12,347 bases of DNA, from positions 1 through 12,347 of the forward strand of contig JBFJWU010000065.1 in the NCBI GenBank assembly GCA_041623475.1, written 5' to 3'. This stretch comes from JBFJWU01 sp041623475 [NCBI: bacterium]. Its GTDB lineage: Bacteria > J088. The position numbers and the translations under genes are program-made. This document shows positions 1 to 7,038 of the stretch, piece after piece. The notes beneath the pieces are model-generated. The model was not told the DNA's origin and ran no database searches. It worked only from the letters and a program-made list of their open reading frames with translations. Each line of letters opens with the position of its first letter. Position 1 is the stretch's first letter.

Positions 1-293
1 TCGTTGACCGCCAGAGCGAATTCATAAACGACGACCATCAATGCCCAAGCAACGATTCCGAACCGCCATCCGGTCCGAGCCGAAATCCACGCCGCCCCGT
101 ACCAACAAAGGTAAAACGGCAGCGCGATACCCATCGCAATAAAGACGATCCCACTTGGCAACACGAGCGCGGTCAATGCAATTAACATCATCGTGCGGAC
201 GATTGCCGTGCGGTCAGGCCGCGCAGCCAGTGAAAACAGAAAATACAGCAGCAGGTCGGCGCGAATCGCATTTGTGGCGAGCATCAGCAACAT
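1..293 (-). CDS. Partial integral membrane protein, cut by window edge
   Basis: The minus-strand frame is open from an ATG at 293 to the window edge, about 97 codons, and the rest of the gene lies outside. The visible part is very hydrophobic: a first segment begins MLLMLATNAIRADLLLYFLF, then come a short basic loop (AARPDRTAIVR) and at least two further membrane segments. Codon choice looks like real coding sequence. An in-frame TAA at 303-305 sits four codons before the ATG, so translation begins at 293 or at the second ATG at 284; no clear ribosome binding site precedes either. The pattern of an R-A/P-D motif followed by a long helix resembles the interior of GT-C glycosyltransferases such as those at 3674-7029. 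If that is right, the catalytic N-terminal loop is missing and this is a 5'-truncated relic. It could equally be an ordinary small-loop membrane protein. Function is unassigned. Confidence 0.5.
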   Translation of the reverse strand, partial: MLLMLATNAIRADLLLYFLFSLAARPDRTAIVRTMMLIALTALVLPSGIVFIAMGIALPFYLCWYGAAWISARTGWRFGIVAWALMVVVYEFALAVN

Positions 294-426
294 ATGGTCA
301 TCTTAGCGACAATAGACGTTGGCGTAGGGAACCGCGTCCGACTCAATTTCTGCAATTGGCGGCTGCTAGAATCAGGCACATGGAAGCGGAAATCCGAAAT
401 GATAGTTTCGAAATGCGACAAGACAC
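294..426. promoter_or_regulatory. Divergent intergenic region
   Basis: This 133-bp gap separates the divergent starts at 293 (minus) and 427 (plus) and should carry the control signals for both. It is visibly more AT-rich than the flanking genes. The best plus-strand signal is TGCTAGAAT at 364-372, listed separately. On the minus strand a TATCAT hexamer lies at 399-404 but has no convincing -35 partner. No terminator-like hairpin was seen. Confidence 0.45.
364..372 (+). promoter_or_regulatory. Possible extended -10 promoter for the EEP-like operon
   Basis: TGCTAGAAT matches an extended -10 element: TG, one base, then TAGAAT, which agrees with TATAAT at five of six positions. No good -35 hexamer lies 16-18 bp upstream, which is common for extended -10 promoters. 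Transcription would begin near 379, about 48 nt before the TTG start of the first EEP-like gene. This is a by-eye match only. Confidence 0.3.
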
Positions 427-1476
427 TTGACGCCGTTCCGAACCATTATTATATTGGCGATTATCGCTACGTTGGCTGTTCCGCAGCTGGCGAACCGGAT
501 AACGGGCCGTAATGTGGCACCTGGCTGGCACTTTGACCCTGATTTCCTGCCTGGACTTGCTTCTGGTGCCCATCTGCTGAACGGCTCTAATCTGATCAGC
601 GAAGCTAACTTGCATGCCGTTACAGATTCGATCTTGGTAGCAAGCTCGATGCTGCCCGAAGGGCTTGGCCAAGACAACAAACGTTCTGACTTGCTGACTG
701 AAATAGCAAACACCATCGTTAACCGGGGCATTGATGTACTGCTGATCCGCAACGTCGATTTCCACGCACATCGAACCGACGGAATCGACGAGGCCCTTGA
801 ACTGTCTTCCCGGTCTGGACTGAATTTCATTGCCCGCGCCGCATATTACGACGTCATCGTCCCGCCCCTGATCGCCTCCAGTGTCGGCGCCGGACGAATT
901 CTGTCTGGCACTGCAATCCTCAGTAGGTACCCAATTGTCTGGCACCAGTACTTTGTTTTCGACAGGGATCCTGTTGAGCACACTGCAGATTGGTTCGAAC
1001 GTCCGGGGGCCTTTCAAGTGGCCGGCATCGTTGTCAATCAACGCCAGCTGGGTATGGCGAACGTTGCGATTGTAACCAATTCGTACACAAAGCTGCTCGA
1101 ACAACTCAACCTTGCGATCGCAAGCTTTCAACACCTTGCTAAAATTACGAGACCGCAAAATGGCCGTCATCGCCCGGCAAACCGCCTTTGGTTTCCAGAA
1201 CCAGTTCTATTGGCGGGCCAGGTAGTTAGCACCGGGCTACTCGACGGCTTGTCAAACGTCAGGCAGGAAACGGTGGTAAGAATGCTGACCGGGCTCGCTC
1301 AGGATTTTAGTTATCCCGCGTCATTGAAAAATATACTGATATTGCTGCCCGGAAGTTTCCCGAGTCACGTGATCCAGGAACCGGACAATCGCCGTTTGCA
1401 GTCGTGGAGCGAAGTAAGAATTGACCTGATCGAAGATGCGTCTGTGAACGAGCCTTGCTGCGCTCGACAAGATTAA
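427..1476 (+). CDS. Membrane-anchored EEP-fold pseudoenzyme, copy 1
   Basis: A 349-aa protein with one N-terminal membrane segment (about residues 5-22), then an extracytoplasmic domain related to the endonuclease/exonuclease/phosphatase superfamily. Relationship is shown by the core block LLIRNVDFHAHR (about 105-116), AILSRYPI (163-170) and alignment with copies 2 and 3. Known EEP catalytic positions are all lost: the WN pair aligns with S73-S74, the QE pair with I107-R108, GDFN with G264-Q-V-V267, and the final SDH with Q-S326-W327. Hydrolase activity is therefore unlikely; a binding or structural role is inferred. The start is a TTG at 427, the only start in this frame after a TAG at 403 that keeps the whole membrane segment. 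Only weak Shine-Dalgarno sequence precedes it. This is the most diverged copy and looks more AT-rich than its neighbours. It is followed after 15 nt by copy 2. Confidence 0.8.
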   Translation: MTPFRTIIILAIIATLAVPQLANRITGRNVAPGWHFDPDFLPGLASGAHLLNGSNLISEANLHAVTDSILVASSMLPEGLGQDNKRSDLLTEIANTIVNRGIDVLLIRNVDFHAHRTDGIDEALELSSRSGLNFIARAAYYDVIVPPLIASSVGAGRILSGTAILSRYPIVWHQYFVFDRDPVEHTADWFERPGAFQVAGIVVNQRQLGMANVAIVTNSYTKLLEQLNLAIASFQHLAKITRPQNGRHRPANRLWFPEPVLLAGQVVSTGLLDGLSNVRQETVVRMLTGLAQDFSYPASLKNILILLPGSFPSHVIQEPDNRRLQSWSEVRIDLIEDASVNEPCCARQD

Positions 1477-1491
1477 CATCAGACCTGCACA

Positions 1492-2616
1492 TTGGTACGT
1501 TTCAACAATACAGAACAGAATCAGCGGCCGACAGACTCATGGTTCAAACTGGCCGCAAGTCGCTGGATGTTCCGTTTACTGATATCGGCGCTTGCAATCA
1601 GCGTAACTTTTTGTCTATTCCCATTGCCGCAGATAACCGAATGGGCAAGCGGCGGCAATCTGGAAACCGGTTGGCAAACGGATCCGTCATTTCGCAGTAA
1701 TCTGAATATCCGCGTGGAAGCCCCGGCGGCCATCTCGGCAGTAAGTCTGGACATCGGATTCGGGCGTCCGGGCTCTGAGCCAAATATTCCTTACGATTCG
1801 GAAACCGAATTGCGACGTATCGCCGAGCAAATCTTTGCGGCGGGCGTTGACATTGTTCTGCTGCGCGGGGTTGACTTTGCATCCAGGCGCAGCGGGTTTG
1901 TTGATCAGGCAAAGTACATTGCCCATTACGCAGGGTTAACCTATGTGGCACGTGCCCCCACCCACAAGGCAGGATATGTTCCCTTTCCCCTGTTTGCGCC
2001 CCACCGTCACCTGGGTCGTGTCGCGGCCGGCACGGCTGTCATCAGTCGTTATCCAATCCTCCTGCACCGTTACCTGATATTTGAACGGCCAACGTCAAGT
2101 ATGGTTTCCGGAGCAGATTTCCTGCCGCCAGGGTCGTTTCAAGTTGTCGGAATCCTCGCCGGGAAAAGATACGTCGCGGTTGCCAACACAGACCTGGCTG
2201 CCACGGACCAGGCAAAGCTGGAAGAGCAAACCAGCCTGGTTGTGGCCAATCTTGATCATCTGCGTCGACAAAGCAGCCAACAGGCTGCTGCGAGCGCAAC
2301 TGCCACAGGTACCAGCGTGCTGGCATCCCGGCTGCCGGTGCCTGTCCTGCTGGCTGGCAACTTCGCCGGCCGCACGCCTGACCCGGTCCAGCCAACGCTC
2401 CGCAATTCAATACAGCCCATACGACAAGACAGAACAATCCGGCAACTGCTGCGGCACCTGGGCACCCCGACCAGCGACCCGGCCCCGTTGGCAAGCCAAA
2501 TGATCTTGTTACCATCCGTAACAGCAAACGAGATGTCCGGAGCCGCGCTATCGGAACCCGCAGACTGGCAACTGATTTCAATTGATTTGCGGCGTATTCA
2601 GCCGGTTTCCGACTAG
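1492..2616 (+). CDS. Membrane-anchored EEP-fold pseudoenzyme, copy 2
   Basis: A 374-aa paralogue of the flanking genes. A basic cytoplasmic tail leads into one membrane segment (about residues 27-45), then a G-W motif (G60-W61) and the EEP-like domain. Family blocks are VDFASRRSGFVDQA (127-140), AVISRYPILLHR (182-193) and LLAGN (286-290). Expected catalytic residues are changed: WN to L86-D87, QE to R125-G126, NTHLD to N232-T-D-L-A236, GDFN to G289-N-F-A292, and the terminal DH to D358-W359. The protein should be extracytoplasmic and enzymatically inactive as an EEP hydrolase. A stretch rich in A, S, Q and T at about 259-276 is probably a surface loop. The TTG at 1492 is preferred because it follows the previous stop by 15 nt. 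An ATG at 1567, just before the membrane segment, is a real alternative giving about 349 aa. Neither has a good ribosome binding site. Confidence 0.82.
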   Translation: MVRFNNTEQNQRPTDSWFKLAASRWMFRLLISALAISVTFCLFPLPQITEWASGGNLETGWQTDPSFRSNLNIRVEAPAAISAVSLDIGFGRPGSEPNIPYDSETELRRIAEQIFAAGVDIVLLRGVDFASRRSGFVDQAKYIAHYAGLTYVARAPTHKAGYVPFPLFAPHRHLGRVAAGTAVISRYPILLHRYLIFERPTSSMVSGADFLPPGSFQVVGILAGKRYVAVANTDLAATDQAKLEEQTSLVVANLDHLRRQSSQQAAASATATGTSVLASRLPVPVLLAGNFAGRTPDPVQPTLRNSIQPIRQDRTIRQLLRHLGTPTSDPAPLASQMILLPSVTANEMSGAALSEPADWQLISIDLRRIQPVSD

Positions 2617-2618
2617 GA
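2615..2618 (+). promoter_or_regulatory. Ribosome binding site deciding the GTG start of copy 3
   Basis: AGGA ends six nt before the GTG at 2625 and overlaps the end of copy 2. It is the clearest Shine-Dalgarno sequence in the plus-strand operon and supports the GTG as start. Confidence 0.5.
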
Positions 2619-2624
2619 CCGGAC

Positions 2625-3677
2625 GTGGCAGATAAATCAGCACCCATTGTTGACAGAATCCAGAACCTGGTGGCCGGTTTTTTTGTTTGCGGTGTCGTGC
2701 TCTACGCACTTTTCAACTTATGGAGCTGGGCGACCGGCTTGCATTTGGAATCCGGGTGGGTTGCCGGCCCACCTCAGGGTCAATCAGGCGGAGCCGCGCC
2801 CGCCGGTCCGGTCACAGACCTGACAATTGTCAGTTGGGATATTAACTACGGCGTCACACCGTCCGGTAACATCATCGATCCCGATGATATCGTTGCTGCG
2901 CTTAGTCAGGTCACCGCCGACATTGTCCTGCTTCAGCGCGTTGATTTTGCATCGCGGCGCTCCGGCTTTATCAACCAGGCCGCCGCAATTGCTGATCGTG
3001 CAGGCTTTGGGCACGTAGTCCAAATTGTGTCCCAGGATGCCGGATATATTCCGTTGCCAGCCTGGCCACCAGGTGCCCAACAGGGCCGGACAAAATCTGG
3101 TGGCGCGATTGTCAGCCGCTATCCAATTTTTTTCCATCGGCCCTACCGATTTCCCAGAAGCGACACTGGCTGGCCCGCAAGCGACCTGGCGGCGCATGGC
3201 TGGATTCAGATTGCCGGCGTTCTGGTTGATAACTTCAGGCTAGGAATTGTCAACGCGCATCTGGACGCGATCGACGAACAGTCACGGTTTGAGCAGGCTG
3301 GATTTATTGTCGGGGTCGTCCGCCATTGGCCGACAGCTTCCGATCCAGACGGATTACGCCAGGACAGGCCAACCGACAGAGGGCTGCTGCCGCCGCTTGA
3401 ATTGGGCCAGTCGTTTCCCCGGCCATTTGTTATTTCTGGCAATTTTGAAGCGCGGCAGGCGACAGATGTTGAAGACCTTACGCTCCCTGTTCTGGACCGA
3501 ATACCGGAGTTTCGTCAAGTGGATATCCAGCTTGATTCATCCGGCAGCGATTCTGGAAAGTCAGGTTTTTATCTTCACCAGGCGTTCCAGGTCGAAGGCG
3601 CAATTCGCCTGGAAACCACCGTCCCGGTTCCGATGCAGCCAATATTGATCAGGACTTTACTCAGCAAGCCAGATTAA
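2625..3677 (+). CDS. Membrane-anchored EEP-fold pseudoenzyme, copy 3
   Basis: A 350-aa protein and the best-preserved member of the tandem set. It has a short tail, one membrane segment (about residues 15-35), a G-W motif (G44-W45), a Gly/Ala/Pro linker, then an EEP domain whose strand and loop order is easy to follow: TIVSWDINYG (67-76), LLQRVDFASRRSG (102-114), GAIVSRYPIFFHR (160-172), IVNAHLD (208-214), VISGNFEAR (269-277). Against the family consensus, WN is W71-D72, QE is Q104-R105, GDFN is G272-N-F-E275, the late R-I-D-Y is K-S-G314-F315 and the terminal SDH is V335-P-M337. The NxHLD motif survives. Known family chemistry, metal-dependent phosphoester hydrolysis, should be abolished. 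The GTG start has an AGGA at 2615-2618, six nt upstream. Its stop overlaps the stop of the convergent glycosyltransferase. Confidence 0.85.
   Translation: MADKSAPIVDRIQNLVAGFFVCGVVLYALFNLWSWATGLHLESGWVAGPPQGQSGGAAPAGPVTDLTIVSWDINYGVTPSGNIIDPDDIVAALSQVTADIVLLQRVDFASRRSGFINQAAAIADRAGFGHVVQIVSQDAGYIPLPAWPPGAQQGRTKSGGAIVSRYPIFFHRPYRFPRSDTGWPASDLAAHGWIQIAGVLVDNFRLGIVNAHLDAIDEQSRFEQAGFIVGVVRHWPTASDPDGLRQDRPTDRGLLPPLELGQSFPRPFVISGNFEARQATDVEDLTLPVLDRIPEFRQVDIQLDSSGSDSGKSGFYLHQAFQVEGAIRLETTVPVPMQPILIRTLLSKPD
3674..3677. other. Shared convergent stop codons in TTAA
   Basis: The plus-strand stop is TAA at 3675-3677 and the minus-strand stop is TAA read from 3676 to 3674. Both sit in the palindrome TTAA. 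No hairpin with a T-run was found on either side, so no conventional terminator separates the two operons. Confidence 0.85.
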
Positions 3678-5257
3678 TTCCCGACCGTCGCCAGGTCCGG
3701 CTTTGGGGCAGCATTCCACAGCGCAGCCAGGTAGTCGGAAACTGGTCGCGTTCTATCTTCTGGAATGCTGATCCAAATCCCGCCGGGGACCTCCAGCGTA
3801 GTCAAAGTAACGTCGTATACGTTCAGTTTTCGATCCATATGAGCGCCTACCGAGCTGGCCAGCAACGCACGCACATCGGCACGCCACCACGGATGCAGTT
3901 GCAGCGCGGCGGCCCGCGCTGTCAATCCCGGAATGCCCAGCGGGATATAGACTGCGGCAGCCCGATCATCCGGGAGGGCTTCAAGTTCACACAACCATTT
4001 GCGGCTGAAGCTGGATGGGAGGTACTGCCCGTAGCGCGATTGCGTTGCTGTCAGGACAATCTGCACCCGGTTTCCACAGTCCGCATCCGGTTGTCGGCCC
4101 GACGTCGCGGCAACCTGGTAGGCCAGTTGTGCTGGCAGATAGGCGGCACCTGCAGTGTCCAGGGGATCAACAACGACGACACCGGGGAATGGCACGTTCC
4201 CATCAATCAGCAGGCGGCGGGGCGTCACCGCATGGACCGGGTGTGCCAGATACCATAGGTGTCCGATAATATTGCCGGCACAAAGCACGGCCAGAAATGC
4301 AACCTGCATGGCCTGACGTATTCGAACCGGCAGCCGTCCCGTTTCGTGGACCATCAGGACCAACAGCGGCAGCGCCGCGGGCAATAGGTAGCGCATCGCC
4401 ATGTACGACGCTCCTGCCCAATGGAGCAGCCAGATCAACGTAAATGATATCGGCCCCCACAGAAAAAGTAACCACGGGACCGGCTTTTGTAGAGTTGACA
4501 GAACCAGTATTGCCGTAATAGCAATCCAACCCAATTCGACCCCGGTCAGGAAGCCGGCGGCATCAATCATCATCAGGTTCAGCGGCTGAACGGATTGCGA
4601 ACGAAACCAGGCATCGCCGCCCAACGCTTCCAAGCCGATCAGGAATACCAGGATCGCCGTACCGGATGTCGTCAATGTGGGCAACAGGACCCGGGTCAAA
4701 ACGGGCCGGACCTGTTCGCGTCCCGAACGAAGCACGCGGGAAATGGACACCAGTCCCGCATACGGTATCGCCAGCGGGTTGCAGATGCCCATCAATCCCG
4801 CTGCAACCGAATCTGCTCGTTTGATCGGGCGGTCAATACGGCTGAAGAGAAAAACGACCGCCAGCGTGATAAAGGGGTACGGCCGGAATTCAACCCCCTG
4901 GATCAGCAGAAATGCGCTGGTCATCAACGCTGGCGTCAGCAGCCAGCTGGCCACGCCACTGGTTGCGTGCAGGGCACGGCGCAACGCAATCCAGCAGGCC
5001 AGCCAGACGGCTATTGCAGCAGGCAGCTCCACCCAGAACGGACTAAACGGTGCGACCCGAATCCATAATGATGCGACCAGTTGAAAAAGACCTTCTCCTG
5101 GCGCTGACCGAAACAGGATGTCAGGCCATTTCTGCAACGTCCCGGCAACAGCCAGCACCTCGTCATGCCACAAGCCATGCCGCCCACAGTGCCAGATCAA
5201 TGCGCCCAGGCCACCGGCGACCCAAATGCTCGTCCAGATTCTTTTTAAATTGTTCAT
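3674..5257 (-). CDS. GT-C membrane glycosyltransferase (family 39-like), second of pair
   Basis: A 527-aa polytopic inner-membrane protein. The N-terminal membrane segment is followed by the D32-E33 pair in a periplasmic loop (LWHDEV), the catalytic signature of GT-C enzymes that use polyprenyl-phosphate sugars. Further family marks are the first-loop region SAPGEGLFQLVASLW (51-65), E123-F-R125-P-Y127 and the late R289-Y290 before a Leu/Pro-rich helix. About ten membrane helices end near residue 340. A soluble, presumably periplasmic C-terminal domain of about 180 residues follows, with two cysteines (C394, C423) that could form a disulfide. The likely role is transfer of a sugar from a lipid-phosphate donor to a lipid or polymer at the periplasmic face; donor and acceptor are unknown. 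The start overlaps the upstream gene's stop as ATGA, with GGGA just before it, implying translational coupling. Its stop shares TTAA with the convergent copy-3 gene. Confidence 0.8.
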   Translation of the reverse strand: MNNLKRIWTSIWVAGGLGALIWHCGRHGLWHDEVLAVAGTLQKWPDILFRSAPGEGLFQLVASLWIRVAPFSPFWVELPAAIAVWLACWIALRRALHATSGVASWLLTPALMTSAFLLIQGVEFRPYPFITLAVVFLFSRIDRPIKRADSVAAGLMGICNPLAIPYAGLVSISRVLRSGREQVRPVLTRVLLPTLTTSGTAILVFLIGLEALGGDAWFRSQSVQPLNLMMIDAAGFLTGVELGWIAITAILVLSTLQKPVPWLLFLWGPISFTLIWLLHWAGASYMAMRYLLPAALPLLVLMVHETGRLPVRIRQAMQVAFLAVLCAGNIIGHLWYLAHPVHAVTPRRLLIDGNVPFPGVVVVDPLDTAGAAYLPAQLAYQVAATSGRQPDADCGNRVQIVLTATQSRYGQYLPSSFSRKWLCELEALPDDRAAAVYIPLGIPGLTARAAALQLHPWWRADVRALLASSVGAHMDRKLNVYDVTLTTLEVPGGIWISIPEDRTRPVSDYLAALWNAAPKPDLATVGN

Positions 5258-7029
5258 TCCCGGTCTTTCATCATCTGCAGGAACTCACGATCCAGTGGCG
5301 GGAGAACCCCGGGGAACCTCGCCTCGATTCCGCGTATGTAATCCGTATCGATACCACCACCCATAATCCGTTCGTTTACCCGCCAGACCAGAAATGCCCC
5401 CGCGCCATACACGTTTTCAACCAGGAACGGAATCGTAAATTCGCCCCACACCGCACGCAGGGCGGCCTCGTCATTGGGAATCTCTATCTCTGCCGTAATC
5501 GTCCGGTTGCGTCCCAGTTCCACGGCAAATCCAAGGCTGCGCAAATGGCGGGCAAGCCGCTGTTCGACCACGCCGGAACGCCAGTCGTCGGGTACCCAGA
5601 AACGGGACAAGTCCATTGTCGCCATGAAGCGGTCGCTCATCAACGGCTGCAGAAATTTGACCCGAATGCGCTCCTTGCCCGCATTATTTGCCACTGCTTG
5701 TGAAACGGTCAGCAACGGCCGTGCGGTCAGAACCAGGTCATCAGTAAGTTCAAGCTTCAGATTTGTCAGGTCGTAAGCTCCATTGGTCCAGTTCGGGCAG
5801 GTTGCCGTCCACGTGGTCTGGCCTAAGTATTCATAGAACCGACTGCCAAATAACAACAGCGGATCCCATACATGTGTGTCTGCACCAGACGTCTCGGTGC
5901 ACTCGGCGAACAGCAGCGAAACGTCGGTTCCCGAACTGCCATCTACGGTTGTAGCAAACAACGCATAGGACGATCGGGAAAATGAAACAACTGTGGCGAC
6001 GATCATAGCAACAGGTAACACCACCCTGTAAATGGCCGACCAGACGCCATCCCCTGGCAGCCAGGCAACCAGCAGGTAGATACCGACCGGGATCATGAAG
6101 ATCAGGTACCGGACCGCAAGGTTATGGTCAAATAGGCTCGCGGCCACCATCGCTGCAGGTATCGGCAGAAGGGCACCAAACAGCCCGATACATTGCATCG
6201 TTGGTCGACCTGATCGAAACAACGTTCGCACCGCAGCCACCTGCACGATCGCAAACAAAGCCGCGCCAACCAATACGGGGGAACTCCACAGGAAACTGAT
6301 CGCTTCCAGAATCCAATCCAGCGACGACGGATACCAGCGCCCCGTCGGAATATTCCAGTATCGGTCTGTTGCCTGATAGATGAAAATCGCCAGCAAAATA
6401 ATCTGGGCAAAGATGGACGCGCCAAAAATCCGCCTGCGTCCTGGTCGTTCGATCCAGGCCGCTATCGCAACCGGCAACACCAAGGTCGCCAACGGAGCAA
6501 ACAACCCGATGGCGGCGACGGGAATTACGGCCAGCAGGTTCCATCTGTTCGCCTGAACAGCCCAGACAAGGGCTACTGTGAAAAACAATACCCAGGGATA
6601 CCAACGGGCGTCGGCACCATAATAGATAACCAACGGACTGAAAACGTACATCGACAGCCCGGCAAGAATCAGCAACCGCGGCGCTTTCGAGCCATTCAGA
6701 AGTTCAAAAAACAGCGCAATTGAAAGCCCGAAACCAAGCAATGAAAACACGCGTAAGGCAATAATCTGGTTGCCAAACAGTTCCGCAATCGCCGAAGTGA
6801 AGAAGTAGTACAAGGACAAGGATCCAGCTGGGCCGACGGCCAGTGCCCGCAGAAACTGATCCAGCGGCAGTTCGTTACGGAACAGGACCATTCCTTCGTC
6901 CAGGCTGACAGAACGATCGAGCCCGGCAACCGCAGACACGGTCAATCCGGCAGCAACAAAAAGTGCAGTCATCCCGCGCGCCTGGCCAGGAGTGAACGAC
7001 TTTGATTCCCCGTTTCTGGGGGTCTGCAT
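5254..7029 (-). CDS. GT-C membrane glycosyltransferase (family 39-like), first of pair
   Basis: A 591-aa polytopic membrane protein paralogous in layout to the next gene. A 20-residue hydrophilic tail precedes the first membrane segment (about 20-37), followed by D44-E45 in VSLDEG, the GT-C catalytic pair. GPAGSLSLYYFF (66-77) replaces the usual PPLYY block. Y136-Y137-G-A-D140-A-R142-W-Y144 matches the family's (E/D)xRxY motif, and R307-Y308 begins a late helix. Membrane helices end near residue 350. The last 230 or so residues form a soluble domain, probably periplasmic, with a cysteine pair (C377, C411). It probably moves a sugar from a polyprenyl-phosphate carrier; substrate is not deducible. 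It begins 9 nt after the upstream radical SAM gene with no evident Shine-Dalgarno sequence, and its stop overlaps the next start as ATGA. The pair may form a heterodimer or act in succession. Confidence 0.8.
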   Translation of the reverse strand: MQTPRNGESKSFTPGQARGMTALFVAAGLTVSAVAGLDRSVSLDEGMVLFRNELPLDQFLRALAVGPAGSLSLYYFFTSAIAELFGNQIIALRVFSLLGFGLSIALFFELLNGSKAPRLLILAGLSMYVFSPLVIYYGADARWYPWVLFFTVALVWAVQANRWNLLAVIPVAAIGLFAPLATLVLPVAIAAWIERPGRRRIFGASIFAQIILLAIFIYQATDRYWNIPTGRWYPSSLDWILEAISFLWSSPVLVGAALFAIVQVAAVRTLFRSGRPTMQCIGLFGALLPIPAAMVAASLFDHNLAVRYLIFMIPVGIYLLVAWLPGDGVWSAIYRVVLPVAMIVATVVSFSRSSYALFATTVDGSSGTDVSLLFAECTETSGADTHVWDPLLLFGSRFYEYLGQTTWTATCPNWTNGAYDLTNLKLELTDDLVLTARPLLTVSQAVANNAGKERIRVKFLQPLMSDRFMATMDLSRFWVPDDWRSGVVEQRLARHLRSLGFAVELGRNRTITAEIEIPNDEAALRAVWGEFTIPFLVENVYGAGAFLVWRVNERIMGGGIDTDYIRGIEARFPGVLPPLDREFLQMMKDRE

Positions 7030-7038
7030 CAGGTTATT

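Noticed and set aside
306-429. Approximate direct repeat GCGACAATAGACGTTG (306-321) and GCGACAAGACACTTG (415-429)
   Set aside because: The match needs a gap and mismatches and has only two copies, so chance is enough to explain it.
343-1170. Long minus-strand open frame (275 codons) opposite EEP-like copy 1
   Set aside because: It is antisense to a gene with clear paralogues, has low-complexity Arg/Ser/Cys-rich composition, and no recognisable motif.
427-3677. Active nuclease or phosphatase function for the EEP-like proteins
   Set aside because: The residues needed for metal binding and catalysis are substituted in all three copies, so a hydrolase name would be misleading.
3678-3710. Possible terminator hairpin near GCCAGGTCCGGC
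   Set aside because: The arms are not complementary enough and no T-run follows on either strand.
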